Source: Carboxylicivirga marina (GTDB lineage Bacteria; Bacteroidota; Bacteroidia; Bacteroidales; Marinilabiliaceae). Taken from it: 64,000 nt of DNA. Shown piece after piece: positions 46,362 to 55,665 of this stretch. The stretch is taken from NCBI RefSeq assembly GCF_016612505.1, contig NZ_JAENRR010000002.1, positions 124,001 through 188,000 of the forward strand. The letters are read 5' to 3'. The notes beneath the pieces are model-generated. The model saw only the letters and a program-made list of their open reading frames with translations. It searched no databases and had not been told where the DNA came from. How positions within the stretch are numbered: position 1 is the stretch's first letter; every line of letters begins with the position of its first letter. Position numbers and translations under genes: made by a program.

Positions 46362-46389
46362 AAAAAAAGGGAAGCACAAGCTCCCCTTT
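46362..46389 (-). terminator. Terminator of trpS
   Basis: AAAGGGAAGC-ACAA-GCTCCCCTTT forms a stem with one mismatch. On the minus strand it is followed by a T-run. Confidence 0.75.
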
Positions 46390-46414
46390 AAAATCTTATT
46401 TTCAGAATGATTGT

Positions 46415-47500
46415 TTAGATTTCCATGTTCATTGCAGCACGAACTTCTTCTAAAGTTTTTTGAGCCACACTACGTGATTCAGCAATGCCTTCTCGCAAGA
46501 TGCTTCTCACAAAGTCTAAATCATTTTCTAATTGAGAACGACGATCACGAATTTCGCGGAAGTGCTCATTAATTGCTTCTGTTACAACCTGCTTTAACTT
46601 ACCGGCTCCTTGTTCACCAATTTCTTCAGCAATTTTTTCAGGAGATCCACCCGTTGATAAAGCCGCTAATCGTAATAGATTCGCAACCTCAGGACGATTC
46701 GTTGGATCGTATGTAATCATTCGCTCTGAATCTGTTTTGGCCGACTTGACCGCTTTTAAAGTTTCATCAGCAGTGGCCTTAATCATGATGGTATTATTAC
46801 GGCTCTTACTCATTTTCTGTCCGCCATCAAGACCAAGTATCATTGGCGTTTCGCTTAATAAACCAACTGGTTCACGGAAAACGCGAGCTTTAAATTTCTT
46901 ATTAAAGCGCTTGGCAATGTTGCGCGTTAATTCGATATGAGGTAATTGGTCTTTTCCAACAGGTACCACATCACTTTTACAAAACAAAATATCGGCCGCC
47001 TGGTGAACAGGATAAGTGTACATGCCCGCATTAATCACATTCTGTCCTGATGCCTGAATCTCTTCCTTAATAGTCGGATTCTTACTTAATTCTGAGTTTG
47101 AAACCAAGGATAAGAAAGGCACCAATAATTGGTTCAATTCAGGAATGTGGCTATGTGGGAATATATGCGTCTTAAACTTATGAGGGTCTAATCCACAAGC
47201 TAAATAATCGATGGTTAATTCCTGCACATACTTTGAAATATCCTTAAATACATCACGATCGGTCAACACCTGGTAATCGGCAATCACAATAAAGGTTTCA
47301 ACACCTAGGTTTTGCAGACGTACTCGATTCTGTAATGAACCAAAATAATGGCCAATATGCAGGTTGCCCGTTGGTCTGTCGCCTGTTAAGACTCTGTGTT
47401 TTTCAGGATTTATTTGTAAATCAGCCTCTAATGCATTACTCTTTTGCACGGCTCTGTCAAACGATGCATTGATTGATTCAACTATATTTTCTTCTGCCAT
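46415..47500 (-). CDS. trpS: Tryptophanyl-tRNA synthetase
   Basis: This 361-residue class I synthetase has HIGH in NLHIGHYFG and KMSKS in GQKMSKSRNNT, with the dimer and tRNA-binding regions between. It is about 30 residues longer than the E. coli enzyme because of an N-terminal extension before VLTGDRPTG. It loads tRNA-Trp. It stands alone with its own terminator. Confidence 0.95.
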   Translation of the reverse strand: MAEENIVESINASFDRAVQKSNALEADLQINPEKHRVLTGDRPTGNLHIGHYFGSLQNRVRLQNLGVETFIVIADYQVLTDRDVFKDISKYVQELTIDYLACGLDPHKFKTHIFPHSHIPELNQLLVPFLSLVSNSELSKNPTIKEEIQASGQNVINAGMYTYPVHQAADILFCKSDVVPVGKDQLPHIELTRNIAKRFNKKFKARVFREPVGLLSETPMILGLDGGQKMSKSRNNTIMIKATADETLKAVKSAKTDSERMITYDPTNRPEVANLLRLAALSTGGSPEKIAEEIGEQGAGKLKQVVTEAINEHFREIRDRRSQLENDLDFVRSILREGIAESRSVAQKTLEEVRAAMNMEI

Positions 47501-47766
47501 CTGGAACTTATTTAAACAACGAATATAAGTTTTCGTCTAATGTGTTAATAAAGAGCTGCAAAAATGGGTAAAATTGTGATGATTTGAAAATATGAGATAA
47601 GGTAAATTACGAAATAGATAGTAGGTAGATGAATAGTCGCTTGGTACAAGTATGAAGGCGAAAGTTAAGATGCCAGAATAGAGAGAAGTGCGAACCTTTT
47701 TATTCATCAAAGAGGCTGTATTGAGTGCTATTCAGCTGATTGCTTATATGGCTTATCCCATCCGCA

Positions 47767-48219
47767 TTACTGAAACCAATTAATGGCTTCTAAGGTAATT
47801 AATGCCCATACGATGTATCGAAGTAATTTACCAATAAACATACCTATGCTTACCCATACAATATTTACTTTGAGCAAACCCAAAATAACAGCAATGACAT
47901 CTCCAACTCCAGGTAGCCAGCAAAAGAATGCTACCCACAATTCTTTGCCTTTAATTCGTTTCTGAGTTTTATTGATTTGACTGTGCTTGATTTTTAAATA
48001 TTTCTCAATCCATTGGATTTTGCCTAGCCAGCCAAGTCCATACGAACTCATGCCACCTAACCAGTTGCCTAATGTGGCAAGTCCTAAGCACCAATATAAA
48101 TTGTAGTTTGTTGCTAACATGCCCGATAGGAGTGCCTCAGAACTAAAAGGTATCACAGTAGCTGCCAAAAATGAGGCTAAAAACAGCGCAAAATATCCTG
48201 AATCAAATAGCATTTTCAT
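47767..48219 (-). CDS. YqaA/DedA-like VTT-domain membrane protein
   Basis: This 150-residue protein has four membrane segments and the family features VIPFSSEALLSGML, ATLGNWLGGMSSYGLGW and CWLPGVGDVIAVILGLL. YqaA is a short relative of DedA/VTT proteins, which handle membrane lipids or scrambling. Substrate not known. The 266-base gap between it and trpS (47501-47766) shows no gene. Confidence 0.82.
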   Translation of the reverse strand: MKMLFDSGYFALFLASFLAATVIPFSSEALLSGMLATNYNLYWCLGLATLGNWLGGMSSYGLGWLGKIQWIEKYLKIKHSQINKTQKRIKGKELWVAFFCWLPGVGDVIAVILGLLKVNIVWVSIGMFIGKLLRYIVWALITLEAINWFQ

Positions 48220-48415
48220 TGAATTGTGTCACAAATGTAAGAAAATAAGGGCTTTGTATTGAATTTTTTTTTCTTCCGAAAGTCATTGTTGGTAAGACTT
48301 TCAGCGATTTTGTAAAAAATAATATAAAAAAATATGGTACTATGCATTGCAAAGTACCATCCTATAGCCGTATATTTGTAATGCATAATTCATTGTTTAA
48401 GATAGTATTTTAATC

Positions 48416-48682
48416 ATGTTATTATTTAATTCAATATCAAATCGTCGGGTAACAGCAGTTACAGTTCTAATGTTACTTGCTGTGGCAGGTCTTAATGCTC
48501 AAGCTGAAAAAACGGATACTTGTAAAATCATCAGTCATAAAAAGACAGTTGAGGTAGTTGAAAAAGAAGTGTCAGTAAAAAGGAGTCAACCGAAAGAGAA
48601 GAAGAATACTAAGAAAAAGAAAAACAATCAGAACATGGAAAGTGCCTTCTTATTTAAACAGCATTCTATACACCAGTTATAA
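48416..48682 (+). CDS. Small basic exported protein, hypothetical
   Basis: This 88-residue protein has a signal peptide ending near LNAQA (about residue 29). The mature part is very rich in lysine (KKNTKKKKNNQN). No family is recognised. It is just upstream of the PadR operon but 66 bases away, so co-transcription is uncertain. A real gene is likely but not certain. Confidence 0.5.
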   Translation: MLLFNSISNRRVTAVTVLMLLAVAGLNAQAEKTDTCKIISHKKTVEVVEKEVSVKRSQPKEKKNTKKKKNNQNMESAFLFKQHSIHQL

Positions 48683-48748
48683 GATAGCTAATTAAAAAGA
48701 CTGCTTAGTAAAAGGGAATAATAATTTTAACTCTATAAAACCGGGAGA

Positions 48749-49093
48749 ATGAATGTAGAAAATGCAAAAGCGCAAATGCGGAAGGGAGTTTTAGAGTATT
48801 GCATATTGCTCATCCTGTCAAATGACGATGCTTATGCTTCTGATATAATTAATCAACTGAAAGAAGCTAAGATGATTGTTGTTGAAGGAACACTATATCC
48901 GCTATTGACGCGATTAAAAAATGCGAAACTCCTTAGCTACCGCTGGGAGGAGTCAACTCAGGGACCACCGCGTAAATATTACGCGCTTACCGATGAAGGT
49001 CGAACATTTTTAGGTGAAATGGATGCTTCATGGAATGCACTTGTGAATGCTGTTGATTTAATACACCAAACCAAAAACGTAACAGAACAATGA
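48749..49093 (+). CDS. PadR-family regulator
   Basis: This 114-residue protein has the PadR winged helix (about 10-85) with GVLEYCILLILSNDDAYASDII and LYPLLTRLKNAKLLSY, and the wing PPRKYYALTDEGR. It overlaps the PspC gene by 4 bases (ATGA), so the two are translationally coupled. This pairing with PspC proteins suggests an envelope-stress sensor loop, and its C-terminal domain probably senses a ligand. The regulatory model is inference. Confidence 0.88.
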   Translation: MNVENAKAQMRKGVLEYCILLILSNDDAYASDIINQLKEAKMIVVEGTLYPLLTRLKNAKLLSYRWEESTQGPPRKYYALTDEGRTFLGEMDASWNALVNAVDLIHQTKNVTEQ

Positions 49094-50079
49094 AACGAAC
49101 AGTAACCATAAATATAAGCGGGCACATGTTCTACATCGACGATGATGCCTATACTCGCCTGCAAGCATATCTTGATAAAATTGAATCGACTTTCAGAGAT
49201 CAGGAGAGCGGTGATGAGATTATTACAGATATTGAAAACCGGGTAGCTGAAATATTTAATGAGCGCATTAATAGGGAAACTGGTGTTGTAACCATCGACA
49301 TGGTTGAAGATGTAATAACTACCATGGGTGAGCCAGAGCAATTTGAAGATGACGAGCCTGAGCAAAAGAAAAGTTATACCCCTCCAACAACCATGGTATT
49401 TCGAAAGGCCAATCGTCGTTTTTACCGCGATATTGACAACCGTGTATTGGGCGGTGTATGTGCCGGTATAGCTGCTTACTTTGGTATTGATGTGGTTTTG
49501 GTGCGTGTATTAACTGTTATTCTTACTTTTTTAACATCAGGTACACTGGCATTAATCTATGCAATTCTTTGGATTGCTTTACCAGCTGCACGTACAACGG
49601 CTCAAAAGTTACAAATGCGGGGCGAACGTATCACCATTGAGAATATAGAACGCAGTATTCGTGATGAATATGATGAGGTGAAACGAAAGTTTGGCAATTT
49701 TAAGGAGTCAAAAACGTATAAAAAAGGAGAGAGTTTTTTTAGTCGTTTTTCAAAAGGAGAGAAATCTACTGTTCTAATCATTATTGCAGTAGTTGGTGCC
49801 GCTATGTTGTTCAGTATGCAGCCATTTCATTCAGTTTTTAATGGAGCCTTTCATGGCATCTCAGCTGGGTTTGCAGGTTTGGGTTTTCATATAGCGCCAA
49901 CATTTAATCATATTTTCTTTCCGGGTGCTTTAACCATTGTATTGGTACTGTTAGTTATCGGTTTGATTTTTAAAACAGTCCTAAAGATTATATTGTATTT
50001 AATCGCCTTTGTTTTGCTGGGATCGCTGGCACTTAAGGTTCTGTTCTGGCTATTTGGCGGCTTTATGCTAATGTGCTAA
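49090..50079 (+). CDS. PspC-domain membrane protein 1
   Basis: This 329-residue protein has an N-terminal domain (1-95) with ISGHMFYIDDDAYTRLQAYL and IENRVAEIFNERI. A PspC domain (about 110-170) follows with RFYRDIDNRVLGGVCAGIAAYFGID and a membrane helix. C-terminal hydrophobic segments lie at about 215-235, 275-300 and 305-325. PspC proteins regulate the phage-shock response. It shares its N-terminal domain with the next gene. Confidence 0.87.
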   Translation: MKRTVTINISGHMFYIDDDAYTRLQAYLDKIESTFRDQESGDEIITDIENRVAEIFNERINRETGVVTIDMVEDVITTMGEPEQFEDDEPEQKKSYTPPTTMVFRKANRRFYRDIDNRVLGGVCAGIAAYFGIDVVLVRVLTVILTFLTSGTLALIYAILWIALPAARTTAQKLQMRGERITIENIERSIRDEYDEVKRKFGNFKESKTYKKGESFFSRFSKGEKSTVLIIIAVVGAAMLFSMQPFHSVFNGAFHGISAGFAGLGFHIAPTFNHIFFPGALTIVLVLLVIGLIFKTVLKIILYLIAFVLLGSLALKVLFWLFGGFMLMC

Positions 50080-50120
50080 CTCGAAATTAGTTTTACGATT
50101 AACCTTTCATTACGAATAAA

Positions 50121-51620
50121 ATGAATAAAACAATAAATATAAATCTAGATGGATTAGCCTTTAAAATAGAAGAGGAGGCTTATGAACGACTGAATAGTTA
50201 TCTGGATACCATTAAACAGCGATTAGGCAATAATGAGGAAGCGCAAGAAGTGATTGCGGATATTGAATCGCGAATTGCTGAGTTGTTTCAATATAAATGC
50301 CAGGGATGTACCATTCAGTTAAGCGATGTCGAAGAGATTATTCATACCATTGGAGAGCCTACCGAAATTATTGATGAAGAAGAAGTAGGAGAGGAGACTT
50401 CTGATAGTAAATCATCGGGTAGTTCAACGTCATCAACAACTTATGTAGGTAAGCGAGCGTTGTATCGCGATCCGGATGATCGTTTTCTTGGAGGCGTATG
50501 TGCTGGCCTGGGAGCTTACTTCGATGTCGATCCTTTAGTGTTTCGGATTATAGCTGCAGTATCGGCTTTTGCTTCGTTGGGAATAACAGTTGTAATTTAC
50601 ATTATCCTATGGGTTGCCATGCCTAAAGCAAAATCATTAGGTCAGCGTATTGAAATGCGAGGCGGAATCACATTTAAAAAAATGGGCGATAACATCAAGG
50701 AAGAATATGAAGCAGTATCGTCGAAGTTTAAAGAATATAAAAACAAACCAAATTATAAACGTATGCAAAATAGAGCTAACAAAACCGGAGATGTCATGGC
50801 CAATGGTCTTTATCAACTCTTAAATATCTTTGGAATTATTTTAGGAGTAGGCATCGTTATTTGGAGTGTGTTATCCATTATGGGATTAGTCGGGTTTTTT
50901 GCCTTTAAGGACACGTTGCTAGGCTTGGCTTTTACAGATGGTGAACATCTTCTGGCATCAGTCCCCGATCGTTTTCTGTCATACATGGATCAAAGCTTAT
51001 TAACGGCAGCATCGTTGCTGGTTATCGGCATTCCATTTTTAGTGGTACTGTATTTAGGCTTAAAACTTATATTCCGCTTTAAAAGCCATGGTAAATTTGT
51101 TGGGATGACTGCCTTAATATTATGGATATCAGGTATTGTTTTGGTTTTCTTCACAGGTATTCGCATTGCCAAGAGCTTTGAGGAATCCGGGTCAGTGTCA
51201 AAGGTTCATGCATTTCAGCCGACAAGTTCTGAAACCATATACCTGAGAGCTTCAGAATATGAGATTTCCAGCAGCGATCGCGAATATCTGATGGATATTG
51301 ATCATCTGGAGTTATTCTCTGAAGATGGTGATTTAATAGTTGAGGGGGCACCCATTATTAATATTTCCCAGGGTGAAAAGTTTCAGATGATAATTGATAA
51401 AAAAGCACGTGGACTTAATGATGATGATGCCGCATTTAATGCTGAAACCACCGAGTATAGTTGGTCGCAAAATGATTCTGTTATCTATCTTGATAAGAAA
51501 TTTGTAATTGCAGAAGAAGCTTTGGTACGTAATCAAAAGGTGATTATTAATATCCAAATTCCTTATGGAAAGAGTATTGAGGTCAGCCCTTATTTGGATC
51601 GATTTATTGATGAATATTAG
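50121..51620 (+). CDS. PspC-domain membrane protein 2, larger
   Basis: This 499-residue protein has the same N-terminal domain (1-90: INLDGLAFKIEEEAYERLNSYL, then IESRIAELFQYKC) and PspC domain (about 115-170: RDPDDRFLGGVCAGLGAYFDVD). Three or four more helices follow, up to about residue 350, then a soluble C-terminal domain of about 150 residues with a beta-rich pattern. It differs from protein 1 by this extra domain, probably outside the membrane. It is third in the PadR operon. Confidence 0.87.
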   Translation: MNKTININLDGLAFKIEEEAYERLNSYLDTIKQRLGNNEEAQEVIADIESRIAELFQYKCQGCTIQLSDVEEIIHTIGEPTEIIDEEEVGEETSDSKSSGSSTSSTTYVGKRALYRDPDDRFLGGVCAGLGAYFDVDPLVFRIIAAVSAFASLGITVVIYIILWVAMPKAKSLGQRIEMRGGITFKKMGDNIKEEYEAVSSKFKEYKNKPNYKRMQNRANKTGDVMANGLYQLLNIFGIILGVGIVIWSVLSIMGLVGFFAFKDTLLGLAFTDGEHLLASVPDRFLSYMDQSLLTAASLLVIGIPFLVVLYLGLKLIFRFKSHGKFVGMTALILWISGIVLVFFTGIRIAKSFEESGSVSKVHAFQPTSSETIYLRASEYEISSSDREYLMDIDHLELFSEDGDLIVEGAPIINISQGEKFQMIIDKKARGLNDDDAAFNAETTEYSWSQNDSVIYLDKKFVIAEEALVRNQKVIINIQIPYGKSIEVSPYLDRFIDEY

Positions 51621-51672
51621 AATAAGTTAATGGCTGTTGGCGCATTGCCGACAGCTCCTTAAAACAATAATT

Positions 51673-52158
51673 ATGAAACAAGTATTTGCAATAGTTATAG
51701 TAGTGGCGTTTTCATTGAATTTGAGCGCACAAAATCGTCCATCAGATAGGTTATTCGAAAAGATGGCTTTAAAGCCTGGCATCACCATGATGTCCTTTTC
51801 CAAATCAATGCTCGATGCTGTTAATCTTAATTTCGACGATGACGAAGGAGAAGACAGTAATGTAACCGGGGATTTAACTGAGGTTAAGTTGATGATTTAT
51901 AAAGCGCCGGAAGATGAAGAAATCATTGATTTTAGAGAAACTACATTGAATTATCTGCCGCTTAGTCGTTACGATAAGGTAGAAGATGACGATCCGGATG
52001 AAGATGTGGAAATACGTATTTATCGCAAAGGGAAGAAGGTTTCAGAATGTCACATACTGTTTCAAGGAGAGACGAATGGTGTTCTGCTTTCTTTCTTCGG
52101 TGATTTTAAGATTGATGATGTAGATGAACTAGCCGAAAAGATGGATAGCTACAAGTGA
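51673..52158 (+). CDS. DUF4252-like exported protein
   Basis: The start is taken at the ATG at 51673, because a frame from 51637 adds 12 residues ahead of a clear signal peptide. The signal ends near LSAQ (about residue 20). The mature part is acidic (DDDEGEDSN, EDDDPDEDVE) and has the pattern of DUF4252, with KLMIYKAPEDEE and IYRKGKKVSECHILFQ. It is last in the PadR-PspC-PspC operon and ends before a bidirectional terminator. Confidence 0.68.
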   Translation: MKQVFAIVIVVAFSLNLSAQNRPSDRLFEKMALKPGITMMSFSKSMLDAVNLNFDDDEGEDSNVTGDLTEVKLMIYKAPEDEEIIDFRETTLNYLPLSRYDKVEDDDPDEDVEIRIYRKGKKVSECHILFQGETNGVLLSFFGDFKIDDVDELAEKMDSYK

Positions 52159-52191
52159 TTTCTTAAAAAGGAATCAATTAGTATAAATACA

Positions 52192-52221
52192 AAACGGAGC
52201 GCTTATTGAGGCGCTCCGTTT
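52192..52221. terminator. Bidirectional terminator
   Basis: AAACGGAGCGC-TTATTGAG-GCGCTCCGTTT is a perfect 11-base stem between convergent genes (DUF4252-like and fabH). Confidence 0.9.
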
Positions 52222-52245
52222 CTTATATAGCTAATAGCTTATTTT

Positions 52246-53256
52246 TTATTTAGCGTACTTATCGCCATCATAACCCCACTTAAGGTAGATTGAACCCCAG
52301 GTAAAGCCAGCTCCAAATGCTGCGAGGATAAGGTTGTCACCTTTTTTAAGGCTTTTTTCCCATTCCCAAAGGCACAATGGAATAGTGGCAGATGTGGTGT
52401 TACCATATCGCTCAATATTAATCATTACCTTTTCTTTAGGTAAATTCATTCTGTCACCAGTAGCACCAATAATACGCAGGTTAGCCTGGTGAGGAATTAA
52501 CCACGAAACATCATCGGCCGTAAGATTATTACGCTCCATTATCTCAACAGATACGTCAGCCATTTTTGACACCGCATTTTTAAATACAGGCTGTCCCTCC
52601 TGATAAACCGAGTGTAATTTCTGGTCTACAGTTTCGTGTGAAGCAGGCATTACCGAACCACCAGCTTTCATATGTAAATGATGACGGCCAAAACCATCAC
52701 TTCTTAAAATACTGTCGCGAATTCCAATTTCTTCTTCAGTAGGCTCAAGAAGTATAGCAGCAGCGGCATCGCCAAATAACACACAAGTTGTACGATCGGT
52801 ATAGTCTGTAATGGCCGACATTTTTTCAGCACAAACCAAAAGCACTTTCTTTTTGGAACCTGAAACGATAAATTGTGATGCTGTGTCTAATCCATATAAG
52901 AAACCTGAACAGGCGCCATTTAAATCAAAACCGTGTCCGTTTTTAATGCCACATTTATCAGCAATAATATTTGCAGTAGCAGGGAATGGATGGTCAGGAG
53001 TAACAGTGGTGCAAATTACCAAATCAATTTCCTCAGGCTTAACACCTGTTTTCTTAAAAATTTCATTTACAGCTTCAACGCCCATGTCTGATGCTCCAAG
53101 GCCTTCGCCTTTTTGGATGTGACGTTCTTTAATACCTACCCGAGTCATGATCCACTCGTCGGTGGTATCTACCATTTTGCTCAACTCGTGATTATCAAGG
53201 ATATAATCTGGTGCATATCCTCCAACGGCTGTAATTACTGCACTGGTTTTTTTCAT
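52246..53256 (-). CDS. fabH: 3-oxoacyl-ACP synthase III
   Basis: This 336-residue protein has the catalytic C116 in [13 protein letters not shown], the histidine in [10 protein letters not shown] and the asparagine in [12 protein letters not shown]. It starts fatty-acid synthesis by joining an acyl-CoA to malonyl-ACP, and in this phylum probably with branched primers. The gene is downstream of rpmF on the same strand. The 344-base gap between them shows a terminator pair and no gene, so it is a separate transcript. Confidence 0.95.
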   Translation of the reverse strand: MKKTSAVITAVGGYAPDYILDNHELSKMVDTTDEWIMTRVGIKERHIQKGEGLGASDMGVEAVNEIFKKTGVKPEEIDLVICTTVTPDHPFPATANIIADKCGIKNGHGFDLNGACSGFLYGLDTASQFIVSGSKKKVLLVCAEKMSAITDYTDRTTCVLFGDAAAAILLEPTEEEIGIRDSILRSDGFGRHHLHMKAGGSVMPASHETVDQKLHSVYQEGQPVFKNAVSKMADVSVEIMERNNLTADDVSWLIPHQANLRIIGATGDRMNLPKEKVMINIERYGNTTSATIPLCLWEWEKSLKKGDNLILAAFGAGFTWGSIYLKWGYDGDKYAK

Positions 53257-53543
53257 TTCACTTTCTTTTTTCGCTTATGCACATATAATCAATGTGATAA
53301 ACCGATTGGAAACATTCAAAAATTAATTCTAAAACTCCATTTATGAACTATTTTTTTGCTTCCGGTATTTTCAATGACTTTATAAATGGCACCACACCTG
53401 CCACTTATTTATATTATAACCTATCAACATACAAAAATCCCATATGTTTGATAAGACAATTAGTAAACATCTTATTTAGGGCGAGTACAAATGTAAGAAA
53501 TCAGCTATAGTATACAAATGATTTGCTTTTATTGCCCTAAAAC

Positions 53544-53600
53544 AAAATTTGCCCTCAAATTTCTTTGAGGGCAAATTTTATTGAATGCGGATTCAATAAA
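53544..53600 (-). terminator. Terminator of rpmF, two hairpins
   Basis: Hairpin one: AAAATTTGCCCTCAAA (53544-53559) and TTTGAGGGCAAATTTT (53564-53579), perfect 16-base arms. Hairpin two: TTATTGAAT-GCGG-ATTCAATAA, at about 53579-53600, overlaps its end and abuts the rpmF stop. Confidence 0.8.
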
Positions 53601-53786
53601 CTATGCTGTTACTTCTTTTTCTACAGCTAATTTTCCACGGTAATAACCGCACTCACCACACACTGTATGCAACTTAACTGAAGCACCACAGTTTGAACAT
53701 ACTCCCAATGCAGGTGCTACTGCTTTGTAGTGTGTTCTTCTCTTGTCTCTTCTCGTTTTCGAGATCTTTCGCTTAGGATGTGCCAT
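53601..53786 (-). CDS. rpmF: 50S ribosomal protein L32
   Basis: This 61-residue protein starts AHPKRKISKTRRDKRRTHYK and has four cysteines in CSNC and CGEC, so it is the zinc-containing form of L32. It begins 8 bases after the DUF177 gene stop, and the two form the usual ribosome pair. Confidence 0.96.
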   Translation of the reverse strand: MAHPKRKISKTRRDKRRTHYKAVAPALGVCSNCGASVKLHTVCGECGYYRGKLAVEKEVTA

Positions 53787-53794
53787 TTTTCAAC

Positions 53795-54346
53795 CTATTT
53801 ATTTGATTTATCAACTAAATTTTTCAGAGCCGCCCATCGCGGATCTATATCATCGTCCTGCTCCTCATCCGTTTTTTCTTCAACCAAATAATTATCCAGT
53901 TGATTCACCATTTCAGCATCGCAGGTTACGTTGCCATCTTCATCTTCAGGGTGAACGTGCCTTATTGGCAAGGCTACACAAATAAATTCATAAATCAATT
54001 GTGCTACATTGATTTCATTTTCTTCGTGCGGCAAAACAATAATCTCCTCGGTTGGTTCATCATACTCCTCGCCAAACTTAATGTACATCAGCGATTCGTT
54101 TTCAACCGGAAGCGTTAAAGTTTCCAGGCAATTGTCACAAACAGTTTCCACATCACCATCAATTTTAAATGATAAAGTCAAAAGTGCTGAGCTTTTATTT
54201 AACTCAACATCTGCTCTTAACCCTCCTTTTTCAACCAATGGTTGTTCAAATAATTTAAAGAATTCTTCACCTATTTCGTAGTTAAACAGGTGTTTACCTT
54301 CTTTTAATCCTTTGAATGGAATGCCGTAGTTTCTCAATCTGTCCAC
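53795..54346 (-). CDS. DUF177/YceD-family protein
   Basis: This 183-residue acidic protein has the family segment DVETVCDNCLETLTLPVE and later AQLIYEFICVALPIRHVH. DUF177 is usually encoded immediately before rpmF and is linked to 23S rRNA metabolism. The arrangement here supports that family assignment. Confidence 0.88.
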   Translation of the reverse strand: MDRLRNYGIPFKGLKEGKHLFNYEIGEEFFKLFEQPLVEKGGLRADVELNKSSALLTLSFKIDGDVETVCDNCLETLTLPVENESLMYIKFGEEYDEPTEEIIVLPHEENEINVAQLIYEFICVALPIRHVHPEDEDGNVTCDAEMVNQLDNYLVEEKTDEEQDDDIDPRWAALKNLVDKSNK

Positions 54347-54446
54347 TTTTCCCTTTCTAAAAACTGTGCAAAAGTATAAAATAAACCAACGTGAGAAAAG
54401 AAAAGTACTTTTTTTTACTTTTCTATTTTTAATAAGTAATGTTGTT

Positions 54447-55601
54447 TCAGGCTTTTGGAAGTGTTATTCTAAACGTGGTACCTTTACCTAATTCTGACTC
54501 CTTCACGAATAATTTACCGCCATGATATCCTTCAACAATTCGTTTTGCCAATGAAAGGCCAAGTCCCCAGCCACGTAACTTAGTAGTAAAGCCGGGTTTG
54601 AAAATCGTTTTAAATTGCTGACGTTGTAGACCCTTGCCAGTGTCTTTTATGTCAATATGTATATGGCCGTTGATGTTTTTTATACTAAGGTTTATTTCTC
54701 CTTGTTCCTTAATGGCATCAACCGCGTTTTTACAGATGTTTTCAATCACCCACTGAAATAAGACCTTATTGATATTGACCATTAAATAAGGTATGTCGCC
54801 AGCATTAATCGAAAACTGAATGTTTGATGCCGTACGCCGCTTCAGGTAATTTATGATTTCTTCGATGGCCAGTATGAGAGGTTGCTCTGTTAATTCGGGC
54901 TTTGAACCAATTTTTGAGAAGCGATCGGTTATGACCTGTAGTCGTTCAACATCTTTTTCAAGCTCCAGGGCAATATCCTCATTTTCTTCTTTAAGTTTTA
55001 ACAAATCAACCCAGCCTAATAACGATGAAGTTGGTGTTCCTAATTGATGGGCAGTTTCTTTTGACATGCCAACCCATACCTGATCCTGTTCCGCTTTACG
55101 GGCTCCATTAAATGCGATGTAGGCAATGAATATAAATAAGGCAACGATGGATAATTGTATGATTGGAAACCATTCCAGTTTTTTAATTAATACAGAATCG
55201 TCATAGTACAGATATTGCAATTCGTCTCCTCCTAAATCAATAATTAGAGGTTCGCCATTACTCATCAGCTTCCCGAGTGCTTTTTTTAGAGCAAGGTCCT
55301 CGTTTTCTTTTGGTAGTTTAATATTTCGGTGTGAGTTAATGGTAGAATCGTCTTCTACAATAATGATGGGAATAGTTGTATTCTGACTAATCACTTCTAG
55401 TGTTAAACCAAGTTCGTCTTCACCGGCTCCACTTTGAGTAATCTGCTTAATAGCCTGAATCCATATTTCAACACTTTTACGTTCTTCTTCTTTAAGTTCT
55501 TTTGTAAGATTGTCAGTATACACCAAAGTAAAGAAACCGATAGTGATGGCTCCAATAAGAAGAAATAGTTTCCAAATGCGCTTATGTGTATAAAAACTCA
55601 T
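54447..55601 (-). CDS. Membrane sensor histidine kinase
   Basis: This 384-residue protein has two membrane helices (about 9-26 and 143-161), with a small periplasmic domain between them. The H-box AHQLGTPTSSLLGW follows. The HATPase has VIENICKNAVDAI, DTGKGL and GWGLGLSLAKRIV. There is no receiver. No regulator gene is adjacent, so it is an orphan kinase whose partner lies elsewhere. The signal is unknown. Confidence 0.87.
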   Translation of the reverse strand: MSFYTHKRIWKLFLLIGAITIGFFTLVYTDNLTKELKEEERKSVEIWIQAIKQITQSGAGEDELGLTLEVISQNTTIPIIIVEDDSTINSHRNIKLPKENEDLALKKALGKLMSNGEPLIIDLGGDELQYLYYDDSVLIKKLEWFPIIQLSIVALFIFIAYIAFNGARKAEQDQVWVGMSKETAHQLGTPTSSLLGWVDLLKLKEENEDIALELEKDVERLQVITDRFSKIGSKPELTEQPLILAIEEIINYLKRRTASNIQFSINAGDIPYLMVNINKVLFQWVIENICKNAVDAIKEQGEINLSIKNINGHIHIDIKDTGKGLQRQQFKTIFKPGFTTKLRGWGLGLSLAKRIVEGYHGGKLFVKESELGKGTTFRITLPKA

Positions 55602-55665
55602 GCCTAATTAATTAAAAGTCTATCAACACAAACGAGGAACTATTGGTTTTATTTTAAGTTGGAAA

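Noticed and set aside
53257-53600. A possible missing plsX between rpmF and fabH, a common order in other bacteria
   Set aside because: The gap is only 344 bases and carries hairpins but no reading frame of that size.
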